A stretch of DNA of 64,000 nucleotides, from contig JBBQIR010000001.1 of NCBI GenBank assembly GCA_038325105.1, positions 1 to 64,000 of the forward strand. Reading direction: 5' to 3'. Each line of letters starts with the position of its first letter. The first letter of the stretch is position 1. The translations under genes and the position numbers were made by a program. Of this stretch, positions 16,154-24,843 are shown in pieces. The notes under the pieces are model-generated. The model searched no databases. It had not been told where the DNA came from and saw only the letters and a program-made list of their open reading frames with translations. This DNA comes from WSXY01 sp038325105 (lineage in GTDB: Bacteria > Actinomycetota > Coriobacteriia > Anaerosomatales > Anaerosomataceae).

Positions 16154-16609
16154 ATGGATACTTCACGTGTTCTTTGGACCGGAAAACGTCAGTTCGTCGG
16201 GCGTGACGAGGCTGGGCACAGCTTCGTCATGGACGCGCCGGTCGAGAGCCATGGTGAGGATGGCGGCATGCGGCCGCTCCAGGTCTTCTTGTGCGGTCTC
16301 GGCGGATGCACCGGCATGGATGTGGTGTCGATCCTCGAGAAGAAGCGGCAGGATATCCGCGGCCTCGAGGTGCGAGTCGACGGCGAACAACGCGCGGACG
16401 ACTACCCGAAGATCTATACGAAAGTGAACATCCATTTCACGGTTACCGGTTACGGCGTGTCTCCGGAAGCGGTCGCGCGTGCAATCGATCTTTCCGAGGA
16501 GAAGTACTGCTCGGTCGGCGGCATGCTCGGCCCCCAGGTCGAGGTCACGACGTCGTACGAGGTCCTCGAGTCTCACGAGCCGGGGCACGCACCCGGACCT
16601 CCCCGGTAA
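16154..16609 (+). CDS. OsmC family protein
   Basis: A 151-residue protein of the OsmC/Ohr fold. The conserved pair of redox cysteines of this family is represented by GLGGCTGMDVVSILEKKR (Cys near residue 52) and EEKYCSVGGMLG (Cys near residue 117). Family members reduce organic hydroperoxides using a low-molecular-weight thiol or lipoyl protein as donor. It is the first of four closely spaced genes (OsmC, glycosyltransferase, BshB-like, BshC-like). That neighbourhood hints at a thiol cofactor as its reductant; this is inference. Confidence 0.85.
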   Translation: MDTSRVLWTGKRQFVGRDEAGHSFVMDAPVESHGEDGGMRPLQVFLCGLGGCTGMDVVSILEKKRQDIRGLEVRVDGEQRADDYPKIYTKVNIHFTVTGYGVSPEAVARAIDLSEEKYCSVGGMLGPQVEVTTSYEVLESHEPGHAPGPPR

Positions 16610-16622
16610 GGGCGTCTGCAAC

Positions 16623-17318
16623 GTGCCCGATGCGGTCGTTTTACCGGTCTATAACGAAGCGAGTACCGTCGCGGCCGTGCTTGATGCGGTGCGTGCCATG
16701 TTTGATGGCGTCATCATCGTCGTCGACGATGGCTCTACCGACGGCACGAAGCAGATTCTCGGCACGAGGAGCGACATCGTAAGCATATGCCACCTGCAGA
16801 ACCGCGGTTACGGGCGTTCTCTTGTGGACGGCTTCGAGATGGCAGTCGCGGTCGGGGCGACCCGCGTCGTGACGATGGACTGCGACGGCCAGCACGAGCC
16901 CATGCACATCCCGGCGTTCCTTGAGGCGCTCGTTGACGCGGACATCGTGTCCGGCAGCAGGTACCTCGGCGGCACCGATGCCATCGGTGAGGTGCCGCCC
17001 GACCGGCGGGCCGTCAACGGACGCGTGTCTGCGCTCATCAATTCGGTCACCGGCTGGGGTATCACTGACGCGTTCTGTGGGTTCAAGGCGTACCGGGTCG
17101 AGGCGCTCAAGCGACTCCACCTCGAGGTTCCCGGCTACGCGATGCCTCTCGAGCTGTGGGCGCACGCGTGGAAGGCCGACCTGCGCGTGAAAGAACTGCC
17201 GGTCGAGCGCATATACTTCGATGGAGACCGCTCGTTCGGCGAGGATCTCGACGATCCGGACAAGCGGCTCGGCTACTACGTTCGCGTGTGGAACCAGGCG
17301 CTTTCCGAGGAGGACTGA
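16623..17318 (+). CDS. Family 2 glycosyltransferase (dolichol-phosphate-mannose-synthase-like)
   Basis: A 231-residue GT-A enzyme. VVLPVYNEASTV opens the fold, VDDGSTDGT contacts the nucleotide and MDCDGQHEP holds the DXD metal site; SGSRYLGG follows. There is no C-terminal membrane domain, so it resembles soluble DPM1-type or UDP-sugar transferases. The GTG at 16623 is the first start that gives the complete fold, 13 nt after the OsmC stop. Its stop overlaps the deacetylase start (TGATG). The donor and acceptor are unknown. Its place next to a BshB-like deacetylase raises the possibility that it makes a GlcNAc conjugate, although canonical BshA is a GT-B enzyme. Confidence 0.83.
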   Translation: MPDAVVLPVYNEASTVAAVLDAVRAMFDGVIIVVDDGSTDGTKQILGTRSDIVSICHLQNRGYGRSLVDGFEMAVAVGATRVVTMDCDGQHEPMHIPAFLEALVDADIVSGSRYLGGTDAIGEVPPDRRAVNGRVSALINSVTGWGITDAFCGFKAYRVEALKRLHLEVPGYAMPLELWAHAWKADLRVKELPVERIYFDGDRSFGEDLDDPDKRLGYYVRVWNQALSEED

Positions 17319-18001
17319 TGGTCGACGTACTCTGCGTCGGGGCACATCCCGATGATGTCGAGATCGGCATGGGCGCGACCGTAGCCGGAATGGTGCGCCA
17401 GGGCATGCGTGTGGCGATCGTCGACCTTACGAACGGCGAGCCCACCCCGCACGGCACTCCCGAGACCCGCGCAGCCGAGTCGCTCGCTGCGGCGGGGGTA
17501 CTCGGGGTCGAACGGCGGACCCTCACGATGCCCAACCGCTACCTCTTTGACACTGTCGAAGCACGCACCGAACTTGCGGAAGTGCTGCGGGAACTGCGAC
17601 CCCGGCTCGTGTTCGCACCGTACCCGACCGACGCGCACCCTGACCACATCGCGGCATCGGCGATCACCGTGGCTGCCCGCTTCTACGCGAAGTTCACGAA
17701 GACCGACATGACGGGCGAGCCGCACTATCCGGCGCGCGTTTTCCACTACGTCGCGGTTCACCTTGCGCTGCAGGTCAAGCCGTCGTTCGTCGTTGCTGCG
17801 ACCGAGGAAGACCTCGCGTGCAAGCTGGAGTCCCTCGGCGCGTATCGTTCGCAGTTCGCAGCCAACGAGCGCAATGCCTCAGTCATCGGCACGATGGAGC
17901 TCCGCGCACGGTATTGGGGCGGCCTGGTCGGCGCGCCGGCGGGGGAGCCGTTCTTCTCGGCCGAGGAGATCGGCGTGCGTTCCGTGGGCGATCTGGTGTG
18001 A
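17318..18001 (+). CDS. PIG-L family deacetylase, BshB1-like
   Basis: A 227-residue zinc-dependent N-deacetylase. The metal motif AHPDDVEIGMG is at residues 8-18, and the third ligand His is in YPTDAHPDHIAAS. The order DLTNGEPTPHGTPETRAAES and the MPNRYLF segment closely follow BshB1, the bacillithiol-pathway deacetylase that removes acetate from GlcNAc-malate. MshB and LmbE-type enzymes share the fold, so the true substrate is open. It overlaps the glycosyltransferase stop by one base and is followed after 7 nt by the BshC-like gene. Confidence 0.83.
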   Translation: MVDVLCVGAHPDDVEIGMGATVAGMVRQGMRVAIVDLTNGEPTPHGTPETRAAESLAAAGVLGVERRTLTMPNRYLFDTVEARTELAEVLRELRPRLVFAPYPTDAHPDHIAASAITVAARFYAKFTKTDMTGEPHYPARVFHYVAVHLALQVKPSFVVAATEEDLACKLESLGAYRSQFAANERNASVIGTMELRARYWGGLVGAPAGEPFFSAEEIGVRSVGDLV

Positions 18002-18008
18002 TGGTCCG

Positions 18009-19574
18009 ATGAGAGTACGCAAACCCACACCGACCGGTCACGGCGAGGTGCTCGCTGATCCGGCGTATCCGACGTGGGCGATCCTCGTCGCAAACAATGC
18101 CGCACTGGCGAAGACCTGGGACGTGAACGTCGCCGGGGTGCCGCTCCAGCAACTACGTCGCGAGGCGCGACGCGAAGCGACAGCGACCGCAGCGGCGTTT
18201 TCGCGCGCGCTCGGTGTGCCGGTCGATGATGCTCCGGTCGACCCGCCGTTGCTTGTCATGACGGGCCACCAGCCCGAGCTCTATCATCCCGGCATCTGGG
18301 TGAAGGACTTCTTGCTCCAGCGCCTTGCCGAGGAGACCGGCGCCACTGCCATCGACGTCATGGTCGACTCGGACGGCTTCGACATCGTCGAGATGCGAAT
18401 GCCGTGCTTCCGGCCCGAAGCGACGCGTTGTACGTCCGTGCTCTCGGTTGCCGGCCCCGACGGCTGTTTCGCGGGAACACCGGTTCCCACACCGAAGGAG
18501 TGTGTTGCATTTCGTGATGCGGGGCTCGACGCGCTGTCGACACTGCCTGCCCCTGCGCTGCTGCGCCACTTTGCGGTCTTCGCCGGGTCACTCATGGAGG
18601 CGGCCGAGGATGCCGCAAACCTTGCCGAGACGATTACCATCGCGCGCAGGCGGTACGAGGCGTCGGCCGGAACGACGTACCTGGAGTTGCCGCTCACACA
18701 CCAGGTGAGCACAGGAGCCTTCCTGCGGTTCGTGACGCACATCGCGCTGAACGCGAGCGCCTTCTCGGATGCATACAACGCGGAACTCGACACCTTCCGG
18801 GCACGCACGTCGACCCGTTCGACCGCACAGCCATTCCCGAACCTGCGCCTCCAGGGCGACCTCGTGGAACTCCCGTTCTGGTGGCTTGAGAACGGGAGGC
18901 GCCGGTCTCTTTGGGCGCGCACCGGCGTCCCCGCGCTTGTTGTGGATGACGCTGTGGTCATCGAACTCGCCATCGATGCGGAGCAGGCGTTCTCTGCCAT
19001 GCAGGCCGCAGCGCCGTCGATCGCACCGAAGGCGCTTGCGCTCACGACGTTCGAGCGCGTGTTCGTCGCGGACCTGTTCATCCACGGCGTCGGTGGTGGT
19101 CGCTACGACGAGGTCACCGACGGCGTCATACGAACGTTTTTCGGCATCGAACCGCCCCGGTATGTGGTTGCGTCGATGACGCTCCTGTTGCCTCTCGGCG
19201 GGCACGCGGTCACCGAGGAGGAGGTCGCGGCTGCAGAGCAGCGGCTGAACCGCCTGCGCCACAATCCCGACCAGCTTCTCGGCGAGATCGAATTCGACAC
19301 CTCATCGGAGCGCGAACTGGCGACGTCGCTCTCGGAAGAGAAGTGTGGGCTCGTCGTGGCAATCGGCGAATCGAACGCCGACAAGAAAGCCATCGGCGCG
19401 AGAATCCGCGAGGTGAACACCGAGCTCGCTCGACTCATGGAGCCGCTCGTGGCCGAGACCGCAGTCGAGCTGGAACGACTCAAATCGCAGCGGGACGCCG
19501 GTGAAGTGCTCGCCGATCGTACGTACGCGTTCTGTCTCTGGGATCCGCGTGAGGTTGCCGACAAAGTTCGCTAG
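18009..19574 (+). CDS. BshC-like conserved protein (possible cysteine-adding enzyme)
   Basis: A 521-residue soluble protein. LLVMTGHQPELYHPGIWVKDF near residue 83 resembles the TGQQ-x2-L-x2-GP-x4-K motif of BshC, the enzyme that adds Cys to glucosaminyl-malate, and the length is close to BshC (about 540). The C-terminal third is a charged coiled coil that ends LADRTYAFCLWDP, comparable to the LQER-Tx-NF ending of BshC. The similarity is limited, so I call it BshC-like, not BshC. Its position directly after a BshB-like deacetylase is what makes a thiol-biosynthesis role attractive. ATG 18009 is the first plausible start after the deacetylase stop. Confidence 0.6.
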   Translation: MRVRKPTPTGHGEVLADPAYPTWAILVANNAALAKTWDVNVAGVPLQQLRREARREATATAAAFSRALGVPVDDAPVDPPLLVMTGHQPELYHPGIWVKDFLLQRLAEETGATAIDVMVDSDGFDIVEMRMPCFRPEATRCTSVLSVAGPDGCFAGTPVPTPKECVAFRDAGLDALSTLPAPALLRHFAVFAGSLMEAAEDAANLAETITIARRRYEASAGTTYLELPLTHQVSTGAFLRFVTHIALNASAFSDAYNAELDTFRARTSTRSTAQPFPNLRLQGDLVELPFWWLENGRRRSLWARTGVPALVVDDAVVIELAIDAEQAFSAMQAAAPSIAPKALALTTFERVFVADLFIHGVGGGRYDEVTDGVIRTFFGIEPPRYVVASMTLLLPLGGHAVTEEEVAAAEQRLNRLRHNPDQLLGEIEFDTSSERELATSLSEEKCGLVVAIGESNADKKAIGARIREVNTELARLMEPLVAETAVELERLKSQRDAGEVLADRTYAFCLWDPREVADKVR

Positions 19575-19668
19575 AACCGAGGAGTGACTTCCCGACTTCC
19601 GGTGTATCATGATGCGAATCCGAACGGCGGCCCTGATGCCGCGAAGACGAATCGAAAGGACTGAGAGC

Positions 19669-19845
19669 ATGGGGAAGCCCGTTGTCGATCCTAATCTCTG
19701 CACCGCCTGCGGCATCTGTGTCGACGAGTGCCCGACGAGCGCTCTGGACCTTGAGGACGTGGCCGTTCTCGCTCGTCCCGATGACTGCACCGAGTGCGGC
19801 ACCTGCCAGGATGTCTGCCCCAACGAAGCCATCGTGCTTCCGTAG
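19669..19845 (+). CDS. 2[4Fe-4S] ferredoxin
   Basis: A 58-residue clostridial-type ferredoxin with two CxxCxxCxxxCP motifs (CTACGICVDECP and CTECGTCQDVCP), each binding a [4Fe-4S] cluster. It is a cytoplasmic low-potential electron carrier and a candidate partner for the Rnf complex and other oxidoreductases of this anaerobe. ATG 19669 follows GAAAGGA. A possible -10 element TATCAT at 19605-19610 lies upstream. The gene is followed by a strong bidirectional terminator. Confidence 0.93.
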   Translation: MGKPVVDPNLCTACGICVDECPTSALDLEDVAVLARPDDCTECGTCQDVCPNEAIVLP

Positions 19846-19862
19846 TCGCGACGCTGGTGGTA

Positions 19863-19899
19863 GCACGAAGGGCCGGGCGATTCGCCCGGCCCTTCGTGC
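19863..19899. terminator. Bidirectional terminator hairpin between ferredoxin and plsY
   Basis: A perfect 17-bp stem, GCACGAAGGGCCGGGCG (19863-19879) with its complement (19883-19899) and a 3-nt ATT loop, lies between two convergent genes. It is the strongest hairpin in the window. Confidence 0.85.
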
Positions 19900-19907
19900 G
19901 TTCGGGG

Positions 19908-20618
19908 TCAGCCTCTGGGCCCCTGGCGGTCGTTGATGTAGAGCCGGGGTTCTTTGCCGTGCAGCATGCCGACGAAGCGCTTGTGGTGCGCCGCATACAC
20001 GAGGACTCCCATGAAGAGCACGAAGGGCCAGTCGGGCGAGCGCAGCACGAGAGCGCTGACCGGTAGGGTGACTGCCGCAGCGACCTGGCCGGCCATCATG
20101 TAGCGGGTGACGGCAATCATGAGAAGTCCGACAGCGACAACCGCCAGGCAGAGCCGCCAGTCGTATGCCAGCAGCGCTCCGCCACCTGTGGCCAGGCCCT
20201 TTCCGGTGCGCACGAAGCGGTGCTTCTTGATCGCCATCCACAGTGAGTAGTTGTGCCCGAGTACCGAACCGGCGACTGCAAGCATCGCGAGGTACCCGAG
20301 AAACACGGAGTCGCCCGCGCTCAGTGTCCCGCCAAGGAGAAACCCGTTCGGGAGCAGCACCCACCCGGGAAGCCTGAAGAGCGCGGTTTTTGCAGCGGCG
20401 ACCGGCACCATGCCCTTGAACGCGTCAGCGAGCATGGCAACCACGAACCACGTCCACGATCCGGTCGTACGGCGAACATTCATCGCGCCGACGTTGCCCG
20501 TGCCGTGAGCCGTGATGTCCTCCCCAGTCACCGCGCGCACGATCGTGTAGGCGAACGGGATGCTCCCCACCAGGTAAGAGGCGAGGAAGACGCCGACGCA
20601 GATCAGAGGCTGCGACAT
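19908..20618 (-). CDS. plsY: Glycerol-3-phosphate acyltransferase PlsY
   Basis: A 236-residue polytopic membrane enzyme that acylates glycerol-3-phosphate from acyl-phosphate in the first step of phospholipid synthesis. The three PlsY motifs are present: SYLVGSIPFAY at the N-terminus, GTGNVGAMNVRRTTG, and GHNYSLW followed by RTGKGLATGGG. About six membrane helices are predicted by eye. The length is slightly above the usual 200, through a longer central segment. The start at 20618 lies 2 nt after the stop of the lipid kinase gene, so the two lipid genes form an operon. Confidence 0.9.
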   Translation of the reverse strand: MSQPLICVGVFLASYLVGSIPFAYTIVRAVTGEDITAHGTGNVGAMNVRRTTGSWTWFVVAMLADAFKGMVPVAAAKTALFRLPGWVLLPNGFLLGGTLSAGDSVFLGYLAMLAVAGSVLGHNYSLWMAIKKHRFVRTGKGLATGGGALLAYDWRLCLAVVAVGLLMIAVTRYMMAGQVAAAVTLPVSALVLRSPDWPFVLFMGVLVYAAHHKRFVGMLHGKEPRLYINDRQGPRG

Positions 20619-20620
20619 TG

Positions 20621-21523
20621 TCAGGACCTCGGGACGATGCACTCGATCGCGCCGGGGAGAATCGAGATCTCGTACCGCTTCTCGAGGAGCACTTCGCCGT
20701 CGATCTGCGCAGGAAGGGGAGTGTCACACTCGATAGTGATGGAGCGGTGACGCGACATGTGGACAGGGCGCATCTTCGTGTGCTTTCCGGCGATGACAAA
20801 CGGAAGCCGGACGAGTGCCTCGGGAAGCTTCAGCGGATCGATCATGCAGACGTCGAACACGCCGTCGTCCGGAATCGCATCCGGGGTGATGAAGAACCCG
20901 CCACCGTACGTCTGGCCGATGGTCGCGGCCACGATGAGCGTATCGAACAGAGCCGTCGGCTCGCCGTCGAACGTGATTCGCATCGGGAAGCTGTCCAGGT
21001 CCTTGAAGAGTACGTGGAGGAGTGCCGTGAGGTAGAGCCAGAGCCCGTCACGCTTCTTCGTGACTTTGTACTCGACTGCCTTGGCAGTCACTTTGGCATC
21101 GAGCCCTGCGGCGAAGCTGTTGTTGAAGTACGCGCCGTTGCAGAGGCCGACGTCGAACCGGCGGCGCGATCCGGCGGCAAGTTCGAGCGACGCCTGAGAA
21201 AGATCAGCCGAGATACCGAGCGTACGGCGGGTGTCGTTCCCTGAGCCCGTCGGGAGCAGGCCGAGCGCGGGACGCTTCTCGGCAGGGATGCTCATCAGTC
21301 CGTTCAGTACCTCGTGAGCGGTGCCGTCCCCGCCAACTGCGACGACGACGTCGTAGTCCGTAGCAGCGGCAGCGAGGAGCCGGGCGTGCCCCGGACCCTC
21401 GGTATGCACGCTGTCATGCTCGATCGTGGACGCGAGGAGTATCTCGATGACCGGGATGAGCTCGGCTGTCTTTCCGTGCCGGGCTTCGGGGTTGATGATC
21501 ACGAGCGTCCGCCCGAATGACAT
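20621..21523 (-). CDS. Diacylglycerol/lipid kinase, YegS/BmrU family
   Basis: A 300-residue lipid kinase. IINPEARHGK opens the catalytic domain, VAVGGDGTAHEVLNGL contains the GGDGT nucleotide motif, and GLLPTGSGNDTRRTLG follows. A C-terminal beta-sandwich domain completes the fold. It probably phosphorylates diacylglycerol or a related lipid and recycles it into phospholipid synthesis, which fits co-transcription with plsY. The ATG at 21523 is preceded by GAGGAGG. Confidence 0.88.
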   Translation of the reverse strand: MSFGRTLVIINPEARHGKTAELIPVIEILLASTIEHDSVHTEGPGHARLLAAAATDYDVVVAVGGDGTAHEVLNGLMSIPAEKRPALGLLPTGSGNDTRRTLGISADLSQASLELAAGSRRRFDVGLCNGAYFNNSFAAGLDAKVTAKAVEYKVTKKRDGLWLYLTALLHVLFKDLDSFPMRITFDGEPTALFDTLIVAATIGQTYGGGFFITPDAIPDDGVFDVCMIDPLKLPEALVRLPFVIAGKHTKMRPVHMSRHRSITIECDTPLPAQIDGEVLLEKRYEISILPGAIECIVPRS

Positions 21524-21613
21524 ACGTCCTCCTCGCTTCGCAGGTTCGACGCCACACGGCGAACCGCAGCGTGACTGGCGCCTGGAGGCTTCAGGATAGC
21601 TGCTGGCGGCCGG

Positions 21614-21643
21614 GTTGGAAACGCCCTCGCGATTATGCTACTG
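21614..21643 (+). promoter_or_regulatory. Possible promoter for tRNA-Arg
   Basis: TTGGAA (21614-21619) and TACTGT (21638-21643) with an 18-nt spacer place a start near 21650, about 24 nt before the tRNA. An overlapping TATGCT at 21633-21638 is an alternative -10. Confidence 0.4.
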
Positions 21644-21673
21644 TTCTCGGGCGGCTCACCGGAGCCGGCTTAC

Positions 21674-21749
21674 GCCTCCTTAGCTCAGGGGTTCGAGCGT
21701 CTGCCTCCGGAGCTGATGGTCGCAGGTTCGAATCCTGCAGGGGGCACCA
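21674..21749 (+). tRNA. tRNA-Arg (anticodon CCG)
   Basis: A 76-nt cloverleaf. The acceptor GCCTCCT pairs with AGGGGGC, the D stem is GCTC/GAGC, and the T stem GCAGG/CCTGC encloses TTCGAAT. The anticodon loop CTCCGGA has CCG at positions 34-36, reading CGG codons. The anticodon stem TCTGC/GCTGA has one T-T mismatch. The 3' ACCA end is encoded. Confidence 0.88.
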
Positions 21750-21761
21750 TCCCGGAAACAA

Positions 21762-21792
21762 CGAAGGCCCGGCCACCATGGCCGGGCCTTCG
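21762..21792. terminator. Bidirectional terminator between tRNA-Arg and EF-G paralogue
   Basis: A perfect 13-bp stem (CGAAGGCCCGGCC with its complement) around a 5-nt loop separates convergent tRNA-Arg and the EF-G-like gene. Confidence 0.82.
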
Positions 21793-21812
21793 CGTATTCG
21801 GTCGTAGGGGGC

Positions 21813-23876
21813 CTAGTGCTCCTCGGCCTTCTCTTTCTCATGCTGCTCGATGATCTTCGCGGACATCTCGCGGGGCACGTCTTCGTACGATTCGATCGAG
21901 ATCGCGTACGAGCCGGTGCCGCTGGAAAGTGAGCGCAGCAGCGGTGAGTAGTGTACGACCTCGGCGTACGGGACGTGTGCCCTGATGCGCTGACCGCCGT
22001 CCTCCGTCGGCTCCATGCCGAGGATGCGTCCGCGCCGTGAGGACATATCGCCCATGACAGCGCCCGCGTAGGCGTCTGGCACATCGATGACGAGCGTTGC
22101 AATCGGTTCGAGCAAGACGATGTCGGCCTTCTCGGCTGCCGCCCTGAAGCCGATTCGCGCTGCCGTGCGGAATGCCATCTCCGAGGAGTCGACGGCGTGG
22201 TATGAGCCGTCGTACACGGCGACCCTGACGTCGTTCATCGGGTAGCCGGCAAGCACGCCATGGACCATGGTGTCCTGGATGCCCTTGTCGACGGCAGGGA
22301 TGTACTGCCGTGGGATGCGTCCGCCCACGATCTCGTCGACGAACTCGTAGCCCTTGCCCGGGTTCGGCTCGACGCGCAGCCAGCAGTCTCCGAACTGGCC
22401 GCTGCCGCCTGTCTGCTTCTTGTGACGACCCTGCGCCTGTGCGATCTTGCGGATGGTCTCGCGATACGGGATGCGGAGGTCCTGGAGCTCGGCTTCAACG
22501 TGGAAACGCTCGCGGAGCCGACTGAGCACGACGTCGATCGCCATCTCGCCGAGGGCGGAGAGCACCGTCTGGTGCGTCTCTTCGTCGCGCCTGATCGTAA
22601 GCATCGGGTCTTCGTCGACGATCGCTTTGAGCGCCGTGCCGAGCTTGTCCTCGTCGGCCTTCGTCTTGGCGACGATCGAGACAGGGTAGAGCGGCTCGGG
22701 GGTGGGCAGCGGACGGAATGCGAGATTACCCTTCGCCGACAGCGTGTCATTGGTGAGGGTGTCGGTCAGTTTCGGCAGGACCGCGATGTCGCCAGCCGGA
22801 ACGGCGTCCATGTCGGTCGCGTCTTTGCCGACGAGTTTGTACACGTGGCCGACACGTTCCTTCTTGGTCGTCCGTGAGTTCACGAGTTCGGTGTTGGGCT
22901 TCAGCGTGCCGGAGACGACCTTCACGAAGCTGAGTCGTCCGACATACGGATCGGCGAGCGTCTTGAAGACGTGAAGCGCAACGTCGCCGTCGACGCTGAA
23001 GGGGACATCCGTGCCGTCGATGGTGGTCAGGGGGCCGTGAGCCGTCGGTTCAGGGAAGAAGGTGACGATGTCATCCATGAGATCCTCAACGCCCTGCAGG
23101 GTGAGTGCGGAGCCTACGAACACCGGGATGAAGATTCCCTGGGCGATTGCCTCGTCGAGAAGGCGCTCGAGTTCTTCTTGCGAGAGCCGCTCGCCCTCAA
23201 GGTACTTCTCCATGAGTTCGTCGTCTGCCTCGGCAACGAGTTCGCAGAGTTTCTCGCGGGCGCTCTCGGCGGCATCGACGAGATCCGCCGGAATGTCGAA
23301 GACCTCTTCCTTCTCGCCCTCGTGGTGGTACGCCTGCATGCGGATGATGTCCGCGACGCCCTTGAAGTCGTGTTCGGCACCGATCGGGAGTTGCACGGCG
23401 CCGACCCGGTGACCGAACGTCTTCTCGAGCGCCGCCATGACGCCGTCGAAGTCCGCGTGCTCTTTGTCCATCCGGTTGATAAAGACCGCTCGTGCGATTC
23501 CCATCTCACCGGCGTGTTTCCAGAGTCGGATGGTCTGAACCTGGGGACCGGAAACGGCGTCAATAACGAAGAGCGCCATCTCAGCTGCCTCCATGCCGGC
23601 TATTGCATCGCCGACGAGGTCTGCGTAACCGGGGGTGTCGATGACGTTGATCTTCGTCCCCTTGTGCTCCACCGGTGCCAGAGACAGGTTGATCGTCATC
23701 TTGCGCTTGATTTCTTCGGGATCGTGATCGAGCGTCGAGTGACCCTCATCGACACTGCCGAAACGTTTCGTCTGTCCGGCCATGAAGAGCATCGCCTCGG
23801 CGAGGGACGTCTTTCCCGCGCCTCCATGGCCGACAAGGACGACGTTGCGGACTTTCTCGGTGCTAGACGCTCCCAT
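21813..23876 (-). CDS. EF-G-like translation GTPase (EF-G paralogue)
   Basis: A 687-residue five-domain GTPase of the EF-G family. G1 is GHGGAGKTS at about residues 16-24, G3 is DTPGYADLVGD, and G4 is NRMDKEHADF. Domain II lies near residues 290-380, and domain IV contains the QTGGSGQFGDCWLRVEPN stretch. The N-terminal form VLVGHGGAGKTSLAEAMLF and the switch region resemble the second, EF-G-2-like lineage found in many Actinobacteria and Thermus rather than the canonical fusA of the str operon; none of the str-operon genes is nearby. It may act in ribosome recycling or stress-related translocation. ATG 23876 is chosen because GAGGAGG lies eight bases before it. Confidence 0.85.
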   Translation of the reverse strand: MGASSTEKVRNVVLVGHGGAGKTSLAEAMLFMAGQTKRFGSVDEGHSTLDHDPEEIKRKMTINLSLAPVEHKGTKINVIDTPGYADLVGDAIAGMEAAEMALFVIDAVSGPQVQTIRLWKHAGEMGIARAVFINRMDKEHADFDGVMAALEKTFGHRVGAVQLPIGAEHDFKGVADIIRMQAYHHEGEKEEVFDIPADLVDAAESAREKLCELVAEADDELMEKYLEGERLSQEELERLLDEAIAQGIFIPVFVGSALTLQGVEDLMDDIVTFFPEPTAHGPLTTIDGTDVPFSVDGDVALHVFKTLADPYVGRLSFVKVVSGTLKPNTELVNSRTTKKERVGHVYKLVGKDATDMDAVPAGDIAVLPKLTDTLTNDTLSAKGNLAFRPLPTPEPLYPVSIVAKTKADEDKLGTALKAIVDEDPMLTIRRDEETHQTVLSALGEMAIDVVLSRLRERFHVEAELQDLRIPYRETIRKIAQAQGRHKKQTGGSGQFGDCWLRVEPNPGKGYEFVDEIVGGRIPRQYIPAVDKGIQDTMVHGVLAGYPMNDVRVAVYDGSYHAVDSSEMAFRTAARIGFRAAAEKADIVLLEPIATLVIDVPDAYAGAVMGDMSSRRGRILGMEPTEDGGQRIRAHVPYAEVVHYSPLLRSLSSGTGSYAISIESYEDVPREMSAKIIEQHEKEKAEEH

Positions 23877-24094
23877 GAGCATCGCCTCCTCGGGACGGAT
23901 GATCGCAGAAGACCAAACACCCCGGGCCCGGTTCTCGGGACCCGCGGTGGTGTACCACCGGATTCAGTACGGGCGAGAAGCGCTGACGCAACCAAACGAT
24001 AGCACACAGACGGCGGTGATACGCGTGTGTTCGTGGGAGTCTGTTGCCGTCGGCACAGTGCCGGGGAGCGGCTGTACTCGTTGCGCAGCGAGAC

Positions 24095-24103
24095 TGGTAG
24101 AAT
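24095..24103 (+). promoter_or_regulatory. Extended -10 promoter upstream of cyclophilin gene
   Basis: TGG-TAGAAT forms an extended -10 element 60 nt upstream of the ATG at 24163. No good -35 hexamer is seen, which is normal for extended -10 promoters. Confidence 0.5.
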
Positions 24104-24162
24104 GGAGCGGTTTCGCCCCCGTGCGGGTTGCGCGAGGGGACGCAAAGAGAGGACGGCACGCT

Positions 24163-24828
24163 ATGAGATTCCGCACATCGGCTAAGAGGGCGTTGCTTCT
24201 GATCTTCGTTCTTACGCTCTCTGTCACAGGCATCCAGGGCTGTTCCGGCGTAACGTCGGACCAGCAGTCGAGCAAGACCCACGGGGATCTCGCAGGTTCA
24301 GACACAACGCAGACGACGCAGTCTGACGCGACACAGGAGGAGGACGGCATGCACGTATCGGATGTGAAAGTGACCGGCAAGGAAGTCGCGGTCATCACGA
24401 CGCCCAAGGGCGTCATCAAGTTCGAGTTCTACTCTGACGATGCACCCAATCACGTCGCGAGCTTCATTGAACTCGCGCGGGTCGGCTTCTACGACGGCAC
24501 GACGTTCCATCGCGTGGAGCCCGGGTTCGTTATCCAGGGCGGCGATCCGAACACCAAGACCGGCAACGGAGCCGCCGGAACGGGCGGTCCGGGGTACAAC
24601 CTGAAGGCCGAGTTCAACAGCCGTCCGCACCTCGATGGCACGGTCTCAATGGCGCGTTCCCAGAATCCCGACTCGGCCGGTTCGCAGTTCTACATCTGTC
24701 TCGGCGCGCAGCCCTTCCTCGACGGGCAGTACACTGTGTTTGGCCAGGTGCTCGAGGGCATGGACGTCGTCAAGGCGATCCAGGTTGGCGACGTCATGGA
24801 GTCGGTTCGCATCGAGGACGGCAACTAG
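24163..24828 (+). CDS. Lipoprotein cyclophilin-type peptidyl-prolyl isomerase
   Basis: A 221-residue exported protein. An N-terminal hydrophobic signal ends in a lipobox-like GIQGC at about residue 27, predicting a lipid anchor on the outer face of the membrane. A Ser/Thr/Gln-rich linker follows (about 28-65). The cyclophilin domain (about 75-221) has the catalytic FHRV and QGGDP segments, SMARSQNPDSAGSQFYI and FGQVLEGMDVV. It should speed proline isomerisation during folding of secreted proteins. It precedes the TPR membrane protein gene by 15 nt. Confidence 0.88.
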   Translation: MRFRTSAKRALLLIFVLTLSVTGIQGCSGVTSDQQSSKTHGDLAGSDTTQTTQSDATQEEDGMHVSDVKVTGKEVAVITTPKGVIKFEFYSDDAPNHVASFIELARVGFYDGTTFHRVEPGFVIQGGDPNTKTGNGAAGTGGPGYNLKAEFNSRPHLDGTVSMARSQNPDSAGSQFYICLGAQPFLDGQYTVFGQVLEGMDVVKAIQVGDVMESVRIEDGN

Positions 24829-24843
24829 CACCAGGAGGCGGTA

